Positions 19,811-29,907 of a stretch of 29,907 bases of DNA are shown here, one piece after another; position 1 is the first letter of the stretch; every line of letters starts with the position of its first letter. The stretch is from positions 1 through 29,907 of the forward strand of contig LSSN01005705.1 of NCBI GenBank assembly GCA_001970855.1. The letters are read 5' to 3'. This DNA comes from Smittium culicis. Its lineage: Eukaryota; Kickxellomycota; Harpellomycetes; Harpellales; Legeriomycetaceae. A model generated the notes under the pieces. The model searched no databases and had not been told where the DNA came from. It saw only the letters and a program-made list of their open reading frames with translations. Made by a program: the position numbers and the translations under genes.

Positions 19811-20888
19811 CGTTAAAATTGGGTTTGATAAGGTATTAAATTGGTTGGGTATATCTTATTTTTGTATTTAACGAAGAGAATAAAGAAAGGTGCTTTAGTT
19901 ATTTCTATGGTATAATCTTTAAAAAACTCTCTGGTACAAATAAATACCAACCTTTAAAAGAAACTTGCATTTTAAAAATAATATACGTAGTCAACTTGGA
20001 GTTTATCCAACACATCAGTTAAAATCAATCCACTTTTTATGGCAGCTCATTTTTTTTTATCGATTCAAATATGTAAATAAAAGCCATCATTTGATAGCAA
20101 GAAATTCTTATTTATCCAATAATCTGGGTTCATAATACCCCCAAATAAAATTTTTTATAATTTTCTGCTTTTGTTAAATTGAAATTTAGCAAGTTGATCA
20201 AAATTTGCGTATTTTCAAATAAAAATACTCAGAATCAATCACTTTTACACGGAGTCGATCAAAGATACTAGTTATTTAGGCGTTAGCGAGTAACATTGCC
20301 TATTAATCAATCATTTCTGAGCAAAAAACAAAAGAAATCTCAGATTACGTTAATTTAAATATATTTCATTCTCATTATCCTATCTTACCTTCAGGCATAG
20401 AAAATAACATAGTATCTCTCTCATATACTTCAAAGAAACGTAAATAAACTGTCCAATAAAATCTCGAATTTTTTCAAAAACATATTTTAACCCTTTCACG
20501 GGCGGTAGACTATTTTTGACCCACCAGATATAGCCAACAGCGTTCAGTTAAAAATCTTTAATTCCAAGGCTTTAATAATTATTGGTATTCTGTAAAATAA
20601 AATAAAATGATATTTTTGCTTATAAATCATTAACGAATCATTAAATTCAATTTTTTAAAGAGTGTTAAACGGGAAAGGGCTAAAGTATAAAGATATGAAA
20701 AAAAAATAAAATAAACAAAAAAAAACAACAATAATACCAAAATAATATCCTCTCTCTCTCTTCTTCTTCGAAGACCATTTTATCTGAACTGACCAATTAA
20801 AATCGTCAAATACTCTTTATAAAAATAAGAATAATAAAATATTATAAAAGCTTAAATTGTAACTCAACTAGCGCTCATAATTAGCGTA
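19811..20888. other. Intergenic region with MITE copy 2
   Basis: About 1.1 kb between the start of the minus-strand acetyltransferase and the LINE ORF1. It probably contains the acetyltransferase promoter, the MITE at 20491-20679, and from about 20745 on (a CT-rich stretch) possibly the 5' UTR of the LINE. No other gene seen. Confidence 0.5.
20491..20679 (-). mobile_element. piggyBac-like MITE, copy 2 (189 bp, inverted)
   Basis: Reverse-oriented relative of 12916-13103. The left end is TTAA (20487-20490) then CCCTTTCACGGGCGG. The right end is CGGGAAAGGG then CTAA (20680-20683), one substitution from TTAA. The two termini form a terminal inverted repeat matching at nine of ten bases (CCCTTTCACG against CCCTTTCCCG). 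Non-coding, with the same length and blocks as copy 1. Insertion at TTAA assigns it to the piggyBac type. Confidence 0.8.
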
Positions 20889-22360
20889 ATGGAAACTAAC
20901 GAAAATAGTTCCAAACACCCTATCAACTTGAGTTGGGCAAATGTGGCTGCTACCGATCCTAAACCTCCAGAAGATATTGGAGTGGGTAGGAAAATAATTA
21001 TCTATAAACATGCTAATATATATAATCCCGTATCAATTTTGGAAATGATATCTGGTATGGTACCAAAAGAAAAAACTATTATGTGTATGGGGGGTACCCC
21101 TTTTAAGCTTGGTTGTAGACTAGGAGAATTTAAAGTCGATATTGACTTCGTTATAGAACGAATACTTGAACAAATTAACGATATTCAATCGTGTTTTGAA
21201 ATCGATAGTAGAAGAAAAATTTTATATTTAAAATTTAGAGATAACGAAAGTAAAGAACTAGCAAAATCTAAAGAGATAAAATACCAAGATAAAAAAATTG
21301 ACCTCCTCGAAACTTCGGTCTACAATCATGAATATAAATTCATAACAATACCATCATATAATGGGTTGAACATATGGGATGTAGCTCAAGAGGCTCACGA
21401 TAGACTGGTAAATATAGGAGAAGTGCTAGAAATTACAGCACTAAAACATGCTAAATTCAATTCCTTCCCGTCAAAAAGTATAAAATAATTATTAAAACAA
21501 AAAGAGAAAACGAAATATCATCTATTATCGAAGTTAACGACGTCAAAGTTGTAATGCTGTGGAACGGCGCGAAAAGTATATGCACATACTGTAAAGAAAC
21601 AACGCACTGGAAAAATGAATGCCCAAAAATAAAATCTAAAAACGAAAAAATAGTCAAAAGAACAAGGAATAATAATCCAAAAAACATTAAAAAAAATTTT
21701 ATTAGTGAAATAAATAATAAAACCGAAAAAAATGAAAATACCAAAAAAATTAACACTGAAAAAAATGTCGAAGAAACAGGCCAATATCAAAAATCGGAAC
21801 CAATTTTGACCTCGTCTGTGCAGGATAATATCTTTAAATTGAAACCGATGTTAGAAACTCCTATTAATCAAAACACATTTAGCCAAAAATCTATTCTTGC
21901 TAAAAACGCAAAGAATGAAAGTTTAAACATAAATAATAATAATAATAATATTGACTTAACAAAGCTACCAGAAAGAGATCCTGATTTGGTGAGAGCCCCT
22001 ATTGACCTTGGGAACCAGCTATACAGCAAAGTTAGTGATATAAGAAAGACACTTGGAAAAAAACCTACTTTAGAAGAAAAGCTATTAATAATGAAAAAAA
22101 TTAAAATTAAAGCTAAAAATAGAGAAAAAGAAATCCCAGAACAATTTTTTAACAAAAGAAAAGAATTACCTGAAATATCAACACTACCAACCGACGAAAA
22201 AGTATCTGCAAAACCACTATATTTATTAAAAAGCTCCTCGAGTTCTTTATTAAGTTCCGATATAAAAGAAATAAATAACAATGATCACACAGAAATAGAG
22301 TATTTTTCTTTGGAAGTAAGAAAATCTACTGAAACCTCTACTGTCATGGAGGAAGAATAA
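20889..22360 (+). pseudogene. LINE ORF1 (gag-like, CCHC zinc knuckle), frameshifted
   Basis: The first open part (20889-21488) begins with ATG (METNENSSKHPINLSWANVA). It covers an N-terminal gag-like region ending in an EVLEITALKHAKF stretch typical of LINE ORF1. The frame then changes at about 21455-21475. The continuation (VKKYKIIIKTKRENE) reads on into a CCHC knuckle, CTYCKETTHWKNEC, encoded at about 21581-21622, which in related elements binds RNA. A Lys/Asn/Ser-rich tail runs to the TAA at 22358-22360. The nucleic-acid chaperone role comes from the family. With the frame broken before the knuckle, this copy would give only the N-terminal piece. Confidence 0.8.
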
Positions 22361-25300
22361 ATCTAATACAAATAGAAAAAGAAAATTTAAAAATCTACAA
22401 AAAAATCAAAAAAAAAAAAATGAAAGAAAAAAAAAAGTAAACTTAACAACCTTTAACGTCAAAGGAATTGCAGACAACAAAAAAAAAACAGATTATTTCC
22501 GTACCTAAAAAAGTTCATCAAATCTGATATATTATGCTTACAAGAAATTAACATTAAAAATGAAGACAAACAATTTTGGTCTACCTATTGGCAGAACAAA
22601 GCTATTTGGTCTAAATATACAGCTACAATCATAAATAACGATGAATTTTCAATTAAATCCAATCATATATATTTTGAGGGTAGAATTAACATCACAGATA
22701 TATCTATAGCAAATAAAGAACAGAAAAATATAATAAACCTTTACTTACCCAATAATACAAAAGAAAGGAGAATAGTAATAGAATTTCTACACGAAAAATT
22801 AATAAATACAACCAATAAAAATGACAAACTCATTATATTAGGCGATCTTAATATGGTAGAAAATGAGCTGACTGATAGGTACCCCGCAAAAATATCAAAT
22901 AATAAAGAATGGGAAAACATTGAGATTCTGATGAACCAATACAATATGATAAATATCATATCGAGGCTTAAGCCAAATGATCATATTTTCACATGGGAAG
23001 ACTATTCTGGAAAACACAAATCTAAAATAAACCATATATTTACACATAGAAGCCAATTAAATAGCTCAAAAATTTTAGATATTGGTTCTACGAAATTCTC
23101 GGACCACAAATGCATTACAATCCAACTAAACATGGGATCATACACTAGAAAAAAAATAAATAACTGGAAATTAAATGCGATACTAATTGAAGTGTCGGAA
23201 TTATCAAATCAAATTAACATGTATTTAGATAGAGAATGTAATTCATTAAGTGATTGGACCACACTCAAGGCAAATATTAAAAAAACATATACTAACTACG
23301 GAAAACTCGCAAACAAAAATATTGTAATAGAAAATCTAGAAGCAACAAATAGTATGATTGGAAGACTGCTAAAAAAATCTTCCACCAACCAAGAAACTAA
23401 GGAAAGGTACATAAAAGAAATGAAGGCTAATGAAAATGAGGTTATCAAAATTAAAAAAGAAAAGATAAACGGGGTAATTATACGCTCTAGAGCAAATTAG
23501 TCAGAAAAAAATGAAAAATCAAACAAATATTTCTACGGACTTCATAAGCCAAGAGAAAAACGTAAGGAATTATGCGAGATATCCAATGAAAAAGGGTAAC
23601 TGATAACTGAAAAAAAAGATATTGAAAAAGAAGTACATTCTTTTTATAGAACCTTGTTCCAAAAAAATCCAGTTCTAACCTCAAGCCAATCAACTTTATT
23701 GTCGAATGTAGAAAGTAAACTTAACGAAGCTGAAATATATAGCTTAGATAAAAAAATTGAAAAAACCGAAATAATGAATGTGATAGAGGAATCACCCAAT
23801 AACAAATCCCCAGGTCCAGACGGATTATGCTTTGAATTTTATAAAAAATTTAAAGAAAAGATATCCAATAATCCAGTAAAGATTTTTAATAACTCTGAAG
23901 AAATGAAAAAATGGAACCACCTAAATTTCGGATCGAAAATTGCTATAATACCTAAAAAAGGTGATTTAAAAAGCCTCAAAAGCTATAGGTCAATTACTCT
24001 ATCAAATACAGATGAAAAAATATATACCAAAGTATTAACTAAAAGACTTCAAAATGTAATTGGAAGCTTAATTGATAATCGACAATCAGGATTTATCAAA
24101 AATAGAAACATATTTGATAATATAATCTCCACAAATTTTTTGTTCGAAAATAGTAAAAGCGACGCAGCTACAACCAACGGATATTTAAATATGCTAGATC
24201 AAGAAAAAGATTACGATAAATTCGATTGGGGATACTTTTTTATTTGCTTAAAAAAATTTGGCTTTAGCCAGTTGTTCATTAACAAAATCAAAAATATCTA
24301 TAATGGGTCAATTACAAGGGTAAATATTAGTGGGGCCCTCACTGAACCAATAAAAATCGAGCAAGGACTCAGGCAAGGGGACCCCCTCTCTTCATTATTG
24401 TATAATCTAATTATAGAACCATTCCTAAATACTATAAATAAGGTAAATAAAGGAATATCAGCGGATAATGAAAAATTCAAATACTTAGCATACGCAGATG
24501 ATCTGCCTATTGGTATATAAAGACCCTAATGATGAAAAAATAGTGAAGGACACTCTAAAATATCATTCTCTAGCATCAAATGCAAAAATAAATGTCGATA
24601 AAACAATCTACATAAAGTTAGGTACTCCAGAAAGTGGTTGGTTAGACCATAATGGCTCAAACCAACAGAACCTTTCAAATATCTTGGGATTTAATTCTCA
24701 TCCAATGGAATCCCAGTTAAAGTAAACCATTAAAACTTACTCAATAAAATAGCCAATAAGATCAATAATTGGAAATACAGAAAATTATTGATTAAAGGGA
24801 AAGTGATTTTTGGCCAACACTTTTCTATTATCGAAACTATGGTACTCCGCACACATTATACCATTTGATAATAAATTTATCACAAAGGTAAAAAAAAAAT
24901 TAATTATTTTATATGGAGAAATAAGAAAGTACATATTAAAATTGATACACTAGAACTAGAAAAAAAGAACGGAGGGCTAGGCTTAATTGACATTAGTTCC
25001 TAATAAAAAGCTTTATTCATAAAATGGTATAACGACTTTCTAGCAAATAAACACACAATATTTAGGAACCAAGCAACCTCGAATCTCAAATCACAAATAA
25101 ATGACTTAGATGGAATCGATAATATACACGATTTATTGGTAAATAGTGAACCAACAAATAACTATAAAAAGCTCCAGCCAATTCTGAACTAATCAATCAA
25201 AATATCATAACAAGTCTTCAAAATAGAAACAAAAGACATTGGTATCTGGTCATACGAAAGTATTAAAATGCTCGGACTAAAAAAAATTTACAAATTGATT

Positions 25301-26210
25301 GTATTGAACTTAAAAAGAGATATTCAATGGCTATTAGCAAACGACATAACTAACTGTGGAAATTTCTTCAACAAATACAATTTGATATGGGAGATCAATT
25401 ATATTCCATATTTTCAACCGAAGTCAACAATAAAATAATTAGCTTCCTGTTAGTTTCGAGATCAAAATCAAATGATTTGGTAGTCCATATAATGATACTA
25501 CGTCAATAACCAATGAAATATTCTCCAGAAGCAACTCGCCATCAATTAATTTTTGTATCAAACTAGTAAGAAATAAAATAGATAGGAAATAGAAAAGATC
25601 TAATAGTTGAGCCCAAATGGGATAATATTGGTAGAACAATTATAATTTATCCATCTTTTAACTGGCTAAAAATACACACAATTGATCTGGAGCCTAAAAT
25701 TATCATTCATCTATGACTGCTCTTTCACAAAGCACTTATAACTGGAGAAAAATCATTACTTGGAACAAAGGGATATATAGCCAATCTCAAGAATTCAAAT
25801 CTTTCATAGAAAGGAAATCACTCCTCATATTTACTTTAGATGCAAAAGAGTAAATAATTTGTGGAAAATTTTTACAACTTTAATTGCTTAAATTCACTCG
25901 ACAATGGACTAGCCAGTAGATTGACTACTGAGGTGATTTTCAATTTTCTTCAACCAATGGATAGAAATTTTACACAGATAGACTTGCTCTATGGACTAGA
26001 AATTTGGGAAATAAATCGAGCAAGAATCGAGACTGGCCTATAGGATACAAATATATCCGGAGAAGGAATATTCAACAGGTGAAAATACGACTTACAGAAG
26101 AAAATTACTATGGAATTCAAAAAAACTAAGAAAAGATAATTCTGGCTATTTATTAAAATCAAACGGTTCCTATACAACCTGGAGGAAAGCTGGTGTTCAT
26201 CGATAGCTGA
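22320..26210 (+). pseudogene. LINE ORF2 (AP endonuclease + reverse transcriptase), broken
   Basis: ORF2 opens in a different frame from ORF1, overlapping its end with no in-frame ATG before the endonuclease. Endonuclease motifs are FNVKGI (22452), LCLQE (Glu at 22544), LYLPNN, GDLN (from 22841) and SDHKC (23099-23113), covering the expected active site. The frame shifts near 22490-22500. TAG at 23498 and TAA at 23597 interrupt the linker. The reverse transcriptase shows NNKSPGPDGL, YRSITLSNTDEKIYTKVL, DNRQSGFIKNR, LDQEKDYDKFDW, GLRQGDPLSS and YADD (24491-24502). A further frameshift at about 24505 splits YADDL from YKDPNDEKIVK. Beyond 24725, stops accumulate, but YFIWRNKK, GGLGLIDI (about 24900-25005) and EIWEINRARIE (about 26004-26036) mark the C-terminal region. 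Catalytic residues survive, but no continuous protein can be made. Confidence 0.85.
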
Positions 26211-26319
26211 TAACAATAAACCTCACTTTTCTGTTTTTCTCAGCCCCTATACTTATAATTATACTCATACTATAACCTTTGATTTTAACGTGTAAAAATC
26301 TTTACTTTAAATAAAAAAA

Positions 26320-28069
26320 AAATTTAAGCTCTTTACAAAATTAAAAACGCTAAAATTTCATAGAAATAAATAAATTTTAAAATTAAGAAATATAAAACAA
26401 ATGCTTGGCAGACTTGTTGATAATTGTAAAATTATCTTTCTAAATAATCGAAAATTACTCATTAAAAATGATTTATTAGAATAGCTAGGAAAAAAAATTC
26501 TGTATGTCGTAGTTTATTAAAAAATAGTAATAAAAGTAAAAATTTCCATGACTAATATTGTGAAGTATTAAAAAACGTTAAAATGAATAGTTAAAAAAAA
26601 AATTAAATAGTAAATGAAATAATTTAAAGTCCAAAATCGAATATGGGCAATAGAAATGAAAGTTCAAATGTGTATTTTCTTTTGTTTGCTAAAAGTATTA
26701 GAAAAAAGAAATGAAAAAACTATTATAATTTCAATTTTAATATAAAACTTTGGGACAAGTCTTTGCAGAAAGATCAATACCCCCAAAATGTCATTATACT
26801 GATATCTTTCTACAAGGAACTTGCAATTTAATTGGATTGATGATAATCTTTATTCAACGGTAGTTGTAATTTGTGATAGTTTTTACTCGAAAATATTTGC
26901 GAATGAAGACATATTTACTGGTAAACCACGTTATTCGCGAGCTTTTTTTAAAAAAGTTCTGGCTCTAACAAGATTTAATTTATGTACAGATTAAATTATA
27001 ATTATATAAATATGCTACACGAAGAATTTTTTTTCTTTTTTTTTCTCAGAGAGTTTATTAAACATATTTTTAATGTATACAAAAACTGATAAAAAAATAT
27101 TAAAAAAATAATTTTTCAACAGACCCCCCTCCGCCGCTCTAGCAGCTCCATACACACAGGGAATTGGCTCAAGGATGTTACACGAAGAATTTGAGCTGTC
27201 AAATTCGTGAATAAAAATAATTTTGTACTAATTAAATATATAAAATATTTTAATTTATTCGCAAACAGCAAGAAAATAGCGTAAAAAAAAGATTAAATTA
27301 CACTTTTTAACTACAGCTCAATCAAAAAAAAAAAAGTTAGAATCTCATTTCATTTTTTTTTAAACTTTTATTGAAGCAAAATAAAACGTTTTTATGAAAT
27401 TTAATTTCTTTTTAGAATTTTATTATCTTTTTAATTTTAACCATTTCATGACAGCTTAATTATATACCCATAAATTTATCAAAATACGAAATTTCAAGAC
27501 ATTGACATAAAATTTTTATCAAAACTCGCCTTTTATTTATTCGATTTATATCAATATCAATAAAGGTAAAACAAAAATCAAAGCTTATTATATTTAGATA
27601 ATAAATTAACTTATACAGAGCTCTAAAATTTTTTTTTAGATCAAGCCGATCAAAATATATAATTTAACATTTATTAATACCTAGATGATAAAAATTTTAT
27701 TTTTGGAAACAATTTAAGATAATGTTCGAATGAATTAATTTTCTAGAGATATATGGTATCATAATTTATATTACATCAAAAATATTATTATAAATTTAAT
27801 ATATGAAATATTCGTATAAACTATAGTTTTATTTTAATAAACAATAAGACATAAAAATTATATAATATTTAAATAAGTACAATAAATATATAATTATGTA
27901 CGATAAAGATATTATTTGTATTTGAAAAAATTTAAAACTGTGATTGTTTGCTTTTTTTCGAACGACTTATAATATCCTGAATGAATGAAGTGCTCTAAGA
28001 ATTTTTGAATTAAAACTTAAAGCACTGTTCATATTATAATCATGCTTTTTCAAAATATTTAGGCCATTT
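26320..28069. other. AT-rich region, no gene seen
   Basis: About 1.75 kb of very AT-rich sequence between the LINE and the transposase relic. It contains a short GC-rich island (27121-27180), a 14-bp direct repeat TACACGAAGAATTT (27014-27027 and 27179-27192), and a stretch at about 26926-26968 that loosely resembles a pogo-type terminus. No coding frame is supported. Confidence 0.55.
27121..27180. other. GC-rich island
   Basis: About 55 bases starting AGACCCCCCTCCGCCGCTCT stand out sharply from the surrounding A/T-only sequence. The island is flanked by a 14-bp direct repeat on one side. It might be a transposon end or a small structured element; nothing identifies it. Confidence 0.5.
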
Positions 28070-29510
28070 TAAATAATTTTGACACCTATCTCAAATACAG
28101 GAATTATATTGATATCATTTTCGATATCATTGTGATCATTATTATTAGAAATTGAATCATTTTTATCACTATTCGTGCTTTTCTTCACATTCACCAAAAC
28201 TTTCGAGTTCACTAAAATATCCCATTAGAAGGCTATAATTTATTGATTCCAAAGATAAATTATTGAGCCTAAAACTGTTGCAATATTTATGCAGTAAATT
28301 TTTAAATGTTATATCATTTTCCTGATTAGCAAGCAACAGTTTTCATCTAACAATGGCATTACCCCCCCCTGAAATAGTTTAAACAAGATAGTGAAATAAG
28401 GTCCCATGATTCAGTAATTATATTTATAGATTCCTTTAAACTTATTTTCTTCCAAAACTATGGTATATAGTATATTCTATCCTTACAGTATAATTTAGCT
28501 TTTATAATTATTTTTAAAGTGTGCTTTAAATTTAGAAATTTTACATTGATCCGTAGACTGTATCAAAGAGGTTGTGTTACAAAGAATGGAAAAAAATTTC
28601 ATTCGATTTACTTGATTGGATAAAAGCTTCGAATGATCTGAACTATTATCCATTATTATAAGATTATAAAATCGATTTCCATGCATTTAAAATATCTTTT
28701 CTATTCGCTTTTAAGCTTATAGATAAAATATTGGCTAAATATATATCTTGTCAAATATTCTTTTTTTATGATTTTAGAATAGCATTAAGTTTGTTTTTAG
28801 TAAAGCACTTTAAAACTCTAGGATTTTCAAATTCCTAGATTATCATTGATTTTATTTTAAACACTCGGTAAAATTTTATCCTAATAGTAGCTTTGCTTTA
28901 TCTATTATAGTTTTAAATCCTGAATAAATTTTCTGTTTTAATGAAGTATATGTCCTTTTAGAAATTGTTTTCCAAAATAAGTTAGTTTCGTAAATGCTAA
29001 ATATCATAATATCAGATAATTATAATTTTATTTAATACAAATATGTTACCTATCAAGTTAGATAGTCTCTTTTAGATATTATTTTACTCACCCCATTAGG
29101 AGAATCTCTAGCTGTAATGTGACTAGAAATTATAATCTCTTCTGTAAATTATATACTATAGACTCACTCTCTGTGTTTAAAATTATCAAAACATCAATCG
29201 AAAGCTACAAAATTGATAATTTTAGCACGCAGAAAATTCTCCTTTATTTCATAAAACACTAAAAGCACTTTTTTTTTAATAGAAACAGTTCTAACTACAT
29301 TGTTTTCTGTCAATTGTATATGTATCTATTCTTTTAATTCTTTTTATATTCTATAAATAAATTCATTTCTTAGATAAAATACTTTAGTGATTCTAATTTT
29401 TCCAGAGCTTTTAATTATAAATCTGAAGGTACTTAAATTTATTCCTTCAATTTTTGATACCTTCGATTCATAATTTCCACTATGAAGCATATCTGCAGCT
29501 TCTTTTTTTT
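28070..29510 (-). pseudogene. Tigger/pogo-type (Tc1/mariner) transposase relic
   Basis: Minus-strand fragments follow the layout of a roughly 480-residue Tigger/Jerky-type transposase. An N-terminal helix-turn-helix (KEAADMLHSGNYESK then SKIEGINLSTFR, 29508-29400) is followed by a CENP-B-like segment (VLLVFYEIKENFLRAK, about 29260-29221). Next comes the first catalytic block (IYETNLFWKTISKRTYTS, about 28990-28940), where the usual Asp before ET is Tyr. The second block is LIIMDNSSDHSK (about 28660-28620) and the third is NTTSLIQSTDQCKISKFK (about 28579-28525). The tail is TESWDLISLSCLNYFR (about 28420-28370) plus an acidic end finishing at 28070. Many stops and frame changes and a lost catalytic Asp make it an old, dead copy. 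Only the piece 28495-28686 is still open over 60 codons. Confidence 0.8.
28362..28369. repeat. C8 homopolymer in the transposase relic
   Basis: Eight C on the plus strand (G8 in the transposase sense). The relic's reading frame changes just after it, so slippage here may have caused one of the disruptions. Confidence 0.7.
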
Positions 29511-29526
29511 TCAGGTATTGATATTG

Positions 29527-29907
29527 ATTTTATTATTTTATTATTTTATTATTTTATTATTTTATTATTTTATTATTTTATTATTTTATTATTTTATTAT
29601 TTTATTATTTTATTATTTTATTATTTTATTATTTTATTATTTTATTATTTTATTATTTTATTATTTTATTATTTTATTATTTTATTATTTTATTATTTTA
29701 TTATTTTATTATTTTATTATTTTATTATTTTATTATTTTATTATTTTATTATTTTATTATTTTATTATTTTATTATTTTATTATTTTATTATTTTATTAT
29801 TTTATTATTTTATTATTTTATTATTTTATTATTTTATTATTTTATTATTTTATTATTTTATTATTTTATTATTTTATTATTTTATTATTTTATTATTTTA
29901 TTATTTT
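29527..29907. repeat. Perfect (ATTTTATT)n octamer array at the window edge
   Basis: An uninterrupted run of the 8-base unit ATTTTATT from 29527 to the last base: 381 bases, about 47.6 copies, with no substitution or indel visible. It starts 16 bases beyond the transposase N-terminal fragment. It is not a TTAGGG-type telomere. The perfection and position suggest either a very young satellite expansion or an assembly end inside a longer array. Confidence 0.97.

Larger units (their letters stand above)
20889..26210 (+). mobile_element. Degenerate L1/Tx1-like non-LTR retrotransposon (LINE)
   Basis: An autonomous-type LINE of about 5.3 kb coding span in the order gag-like ORF1 with a CCHC knuckle, AP endonuclease, reverse transcriptase and a C-terminal region. 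The element may begin near 20745 and end near 26318 at a short A-rich run; I could not find target-site duplications. No RNase H or LTR is seen. Motif style (LDQEKDYDKFDW, GLRQGDPLSS, YADD, GGLGL) fits the L1/Tx1 group common in zygomycete-grade fungi. At least three frameshifts and many stops show it is dead in this copy. Confidence 0.9.

Noticed and set aside
20740..20888. Exact 5' end and target-site duplication of the LINE
   Set aside because: The A-rich flanks give several equally poor matches; no duplication could be supported.
21457..21790. Minus-strand hydrophobic frames opposite LINE ORF1
   Set aside because: Phe/Ile/Leu-rich translations are the antisense shadow of the Lys/Asn-rich ORF1.
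23498..23599. Reassigned stop codons to explain in-frame TAG and TAA in the LINE
   Set aside because: Host genes use TAA, TGA and TAG-free frames normally, and the LINE also has frameshifts, so decay explains it.
29527..29907. Telomere or CRISPR array
   Set aside because: The unit is AT-only, with no spacers and no G-rich strand as telomeres usually have; it is a simple satellite.

Overview
This AT-rich window looks like a piece of an early-diverging fungal nuclear genome. The genes have short GT-AG introns (66 and 74 nt), long AT-rich intergenic stretches and decayed class I and class II transposons. The mix of proteins (fungal-type eIF3a, a GRAM-GRAM-TBC protein, an LYC1-like acetyltransferase and an L1/Tx1-type LINE) fits a zygomycete-grade fungus; a Kickxellomycotina/Harpellales-like lineage is a guess from composition only. 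The window probably ends where the contig ends, because its last 381 bases are a perfect octamer repeat.

Layout. 65-2877 (+): eIF3a, with its first exon off the left edge. 2878-5155: AT-rich, no gene seen. 5156-9576 (+): a GRAM-GRAM-TBC Rab-GAP, for which I rebuild two upstream exons and two introns. 9877-11964 (-): an unrecognised coiled-coil protein with one membrane segment near its C-terminus, convergent with the TBC gene. 11965-16848: about 4.9 kb of intergenic DNA holding a piggyBac-like MITE. 16849-17772 (+): a divergent GT31-type glycosyltransferase. 18644-19810 (-): an LYC1-like GNAT acetyltransferase, convergent with it. 20491-20679: a second, inverted copy of the MITE. About 20889-26210 (+): a dead L1/Tx1-like LINE with CCHC gag, AP endonuclease, reverse transcriptase and C-terminal region, broken by frameshifts and stops. 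28070-29510 (-): a heavily decayed Tigger/pogo-type transposase. 29527-29907: the (ATTTTATT)n array.

The host genes are unrelated housekeeping or membrane-traffic functions: translation initiation, Rab inactivation, secretory-pathway glycosylation and amino-acid acetylation. They show no operon-like or cluster logic. The right third is a transposon graveyard. I found no defence system, biosynthetic cluster, RNA gene or CRISPR. The points most worth a second look are the MITE pair, the dead Tigger copy beside the octamer array, the repeated YVPP motifs of eIF3a, and the unrecognised coiled-coil membrane protein.
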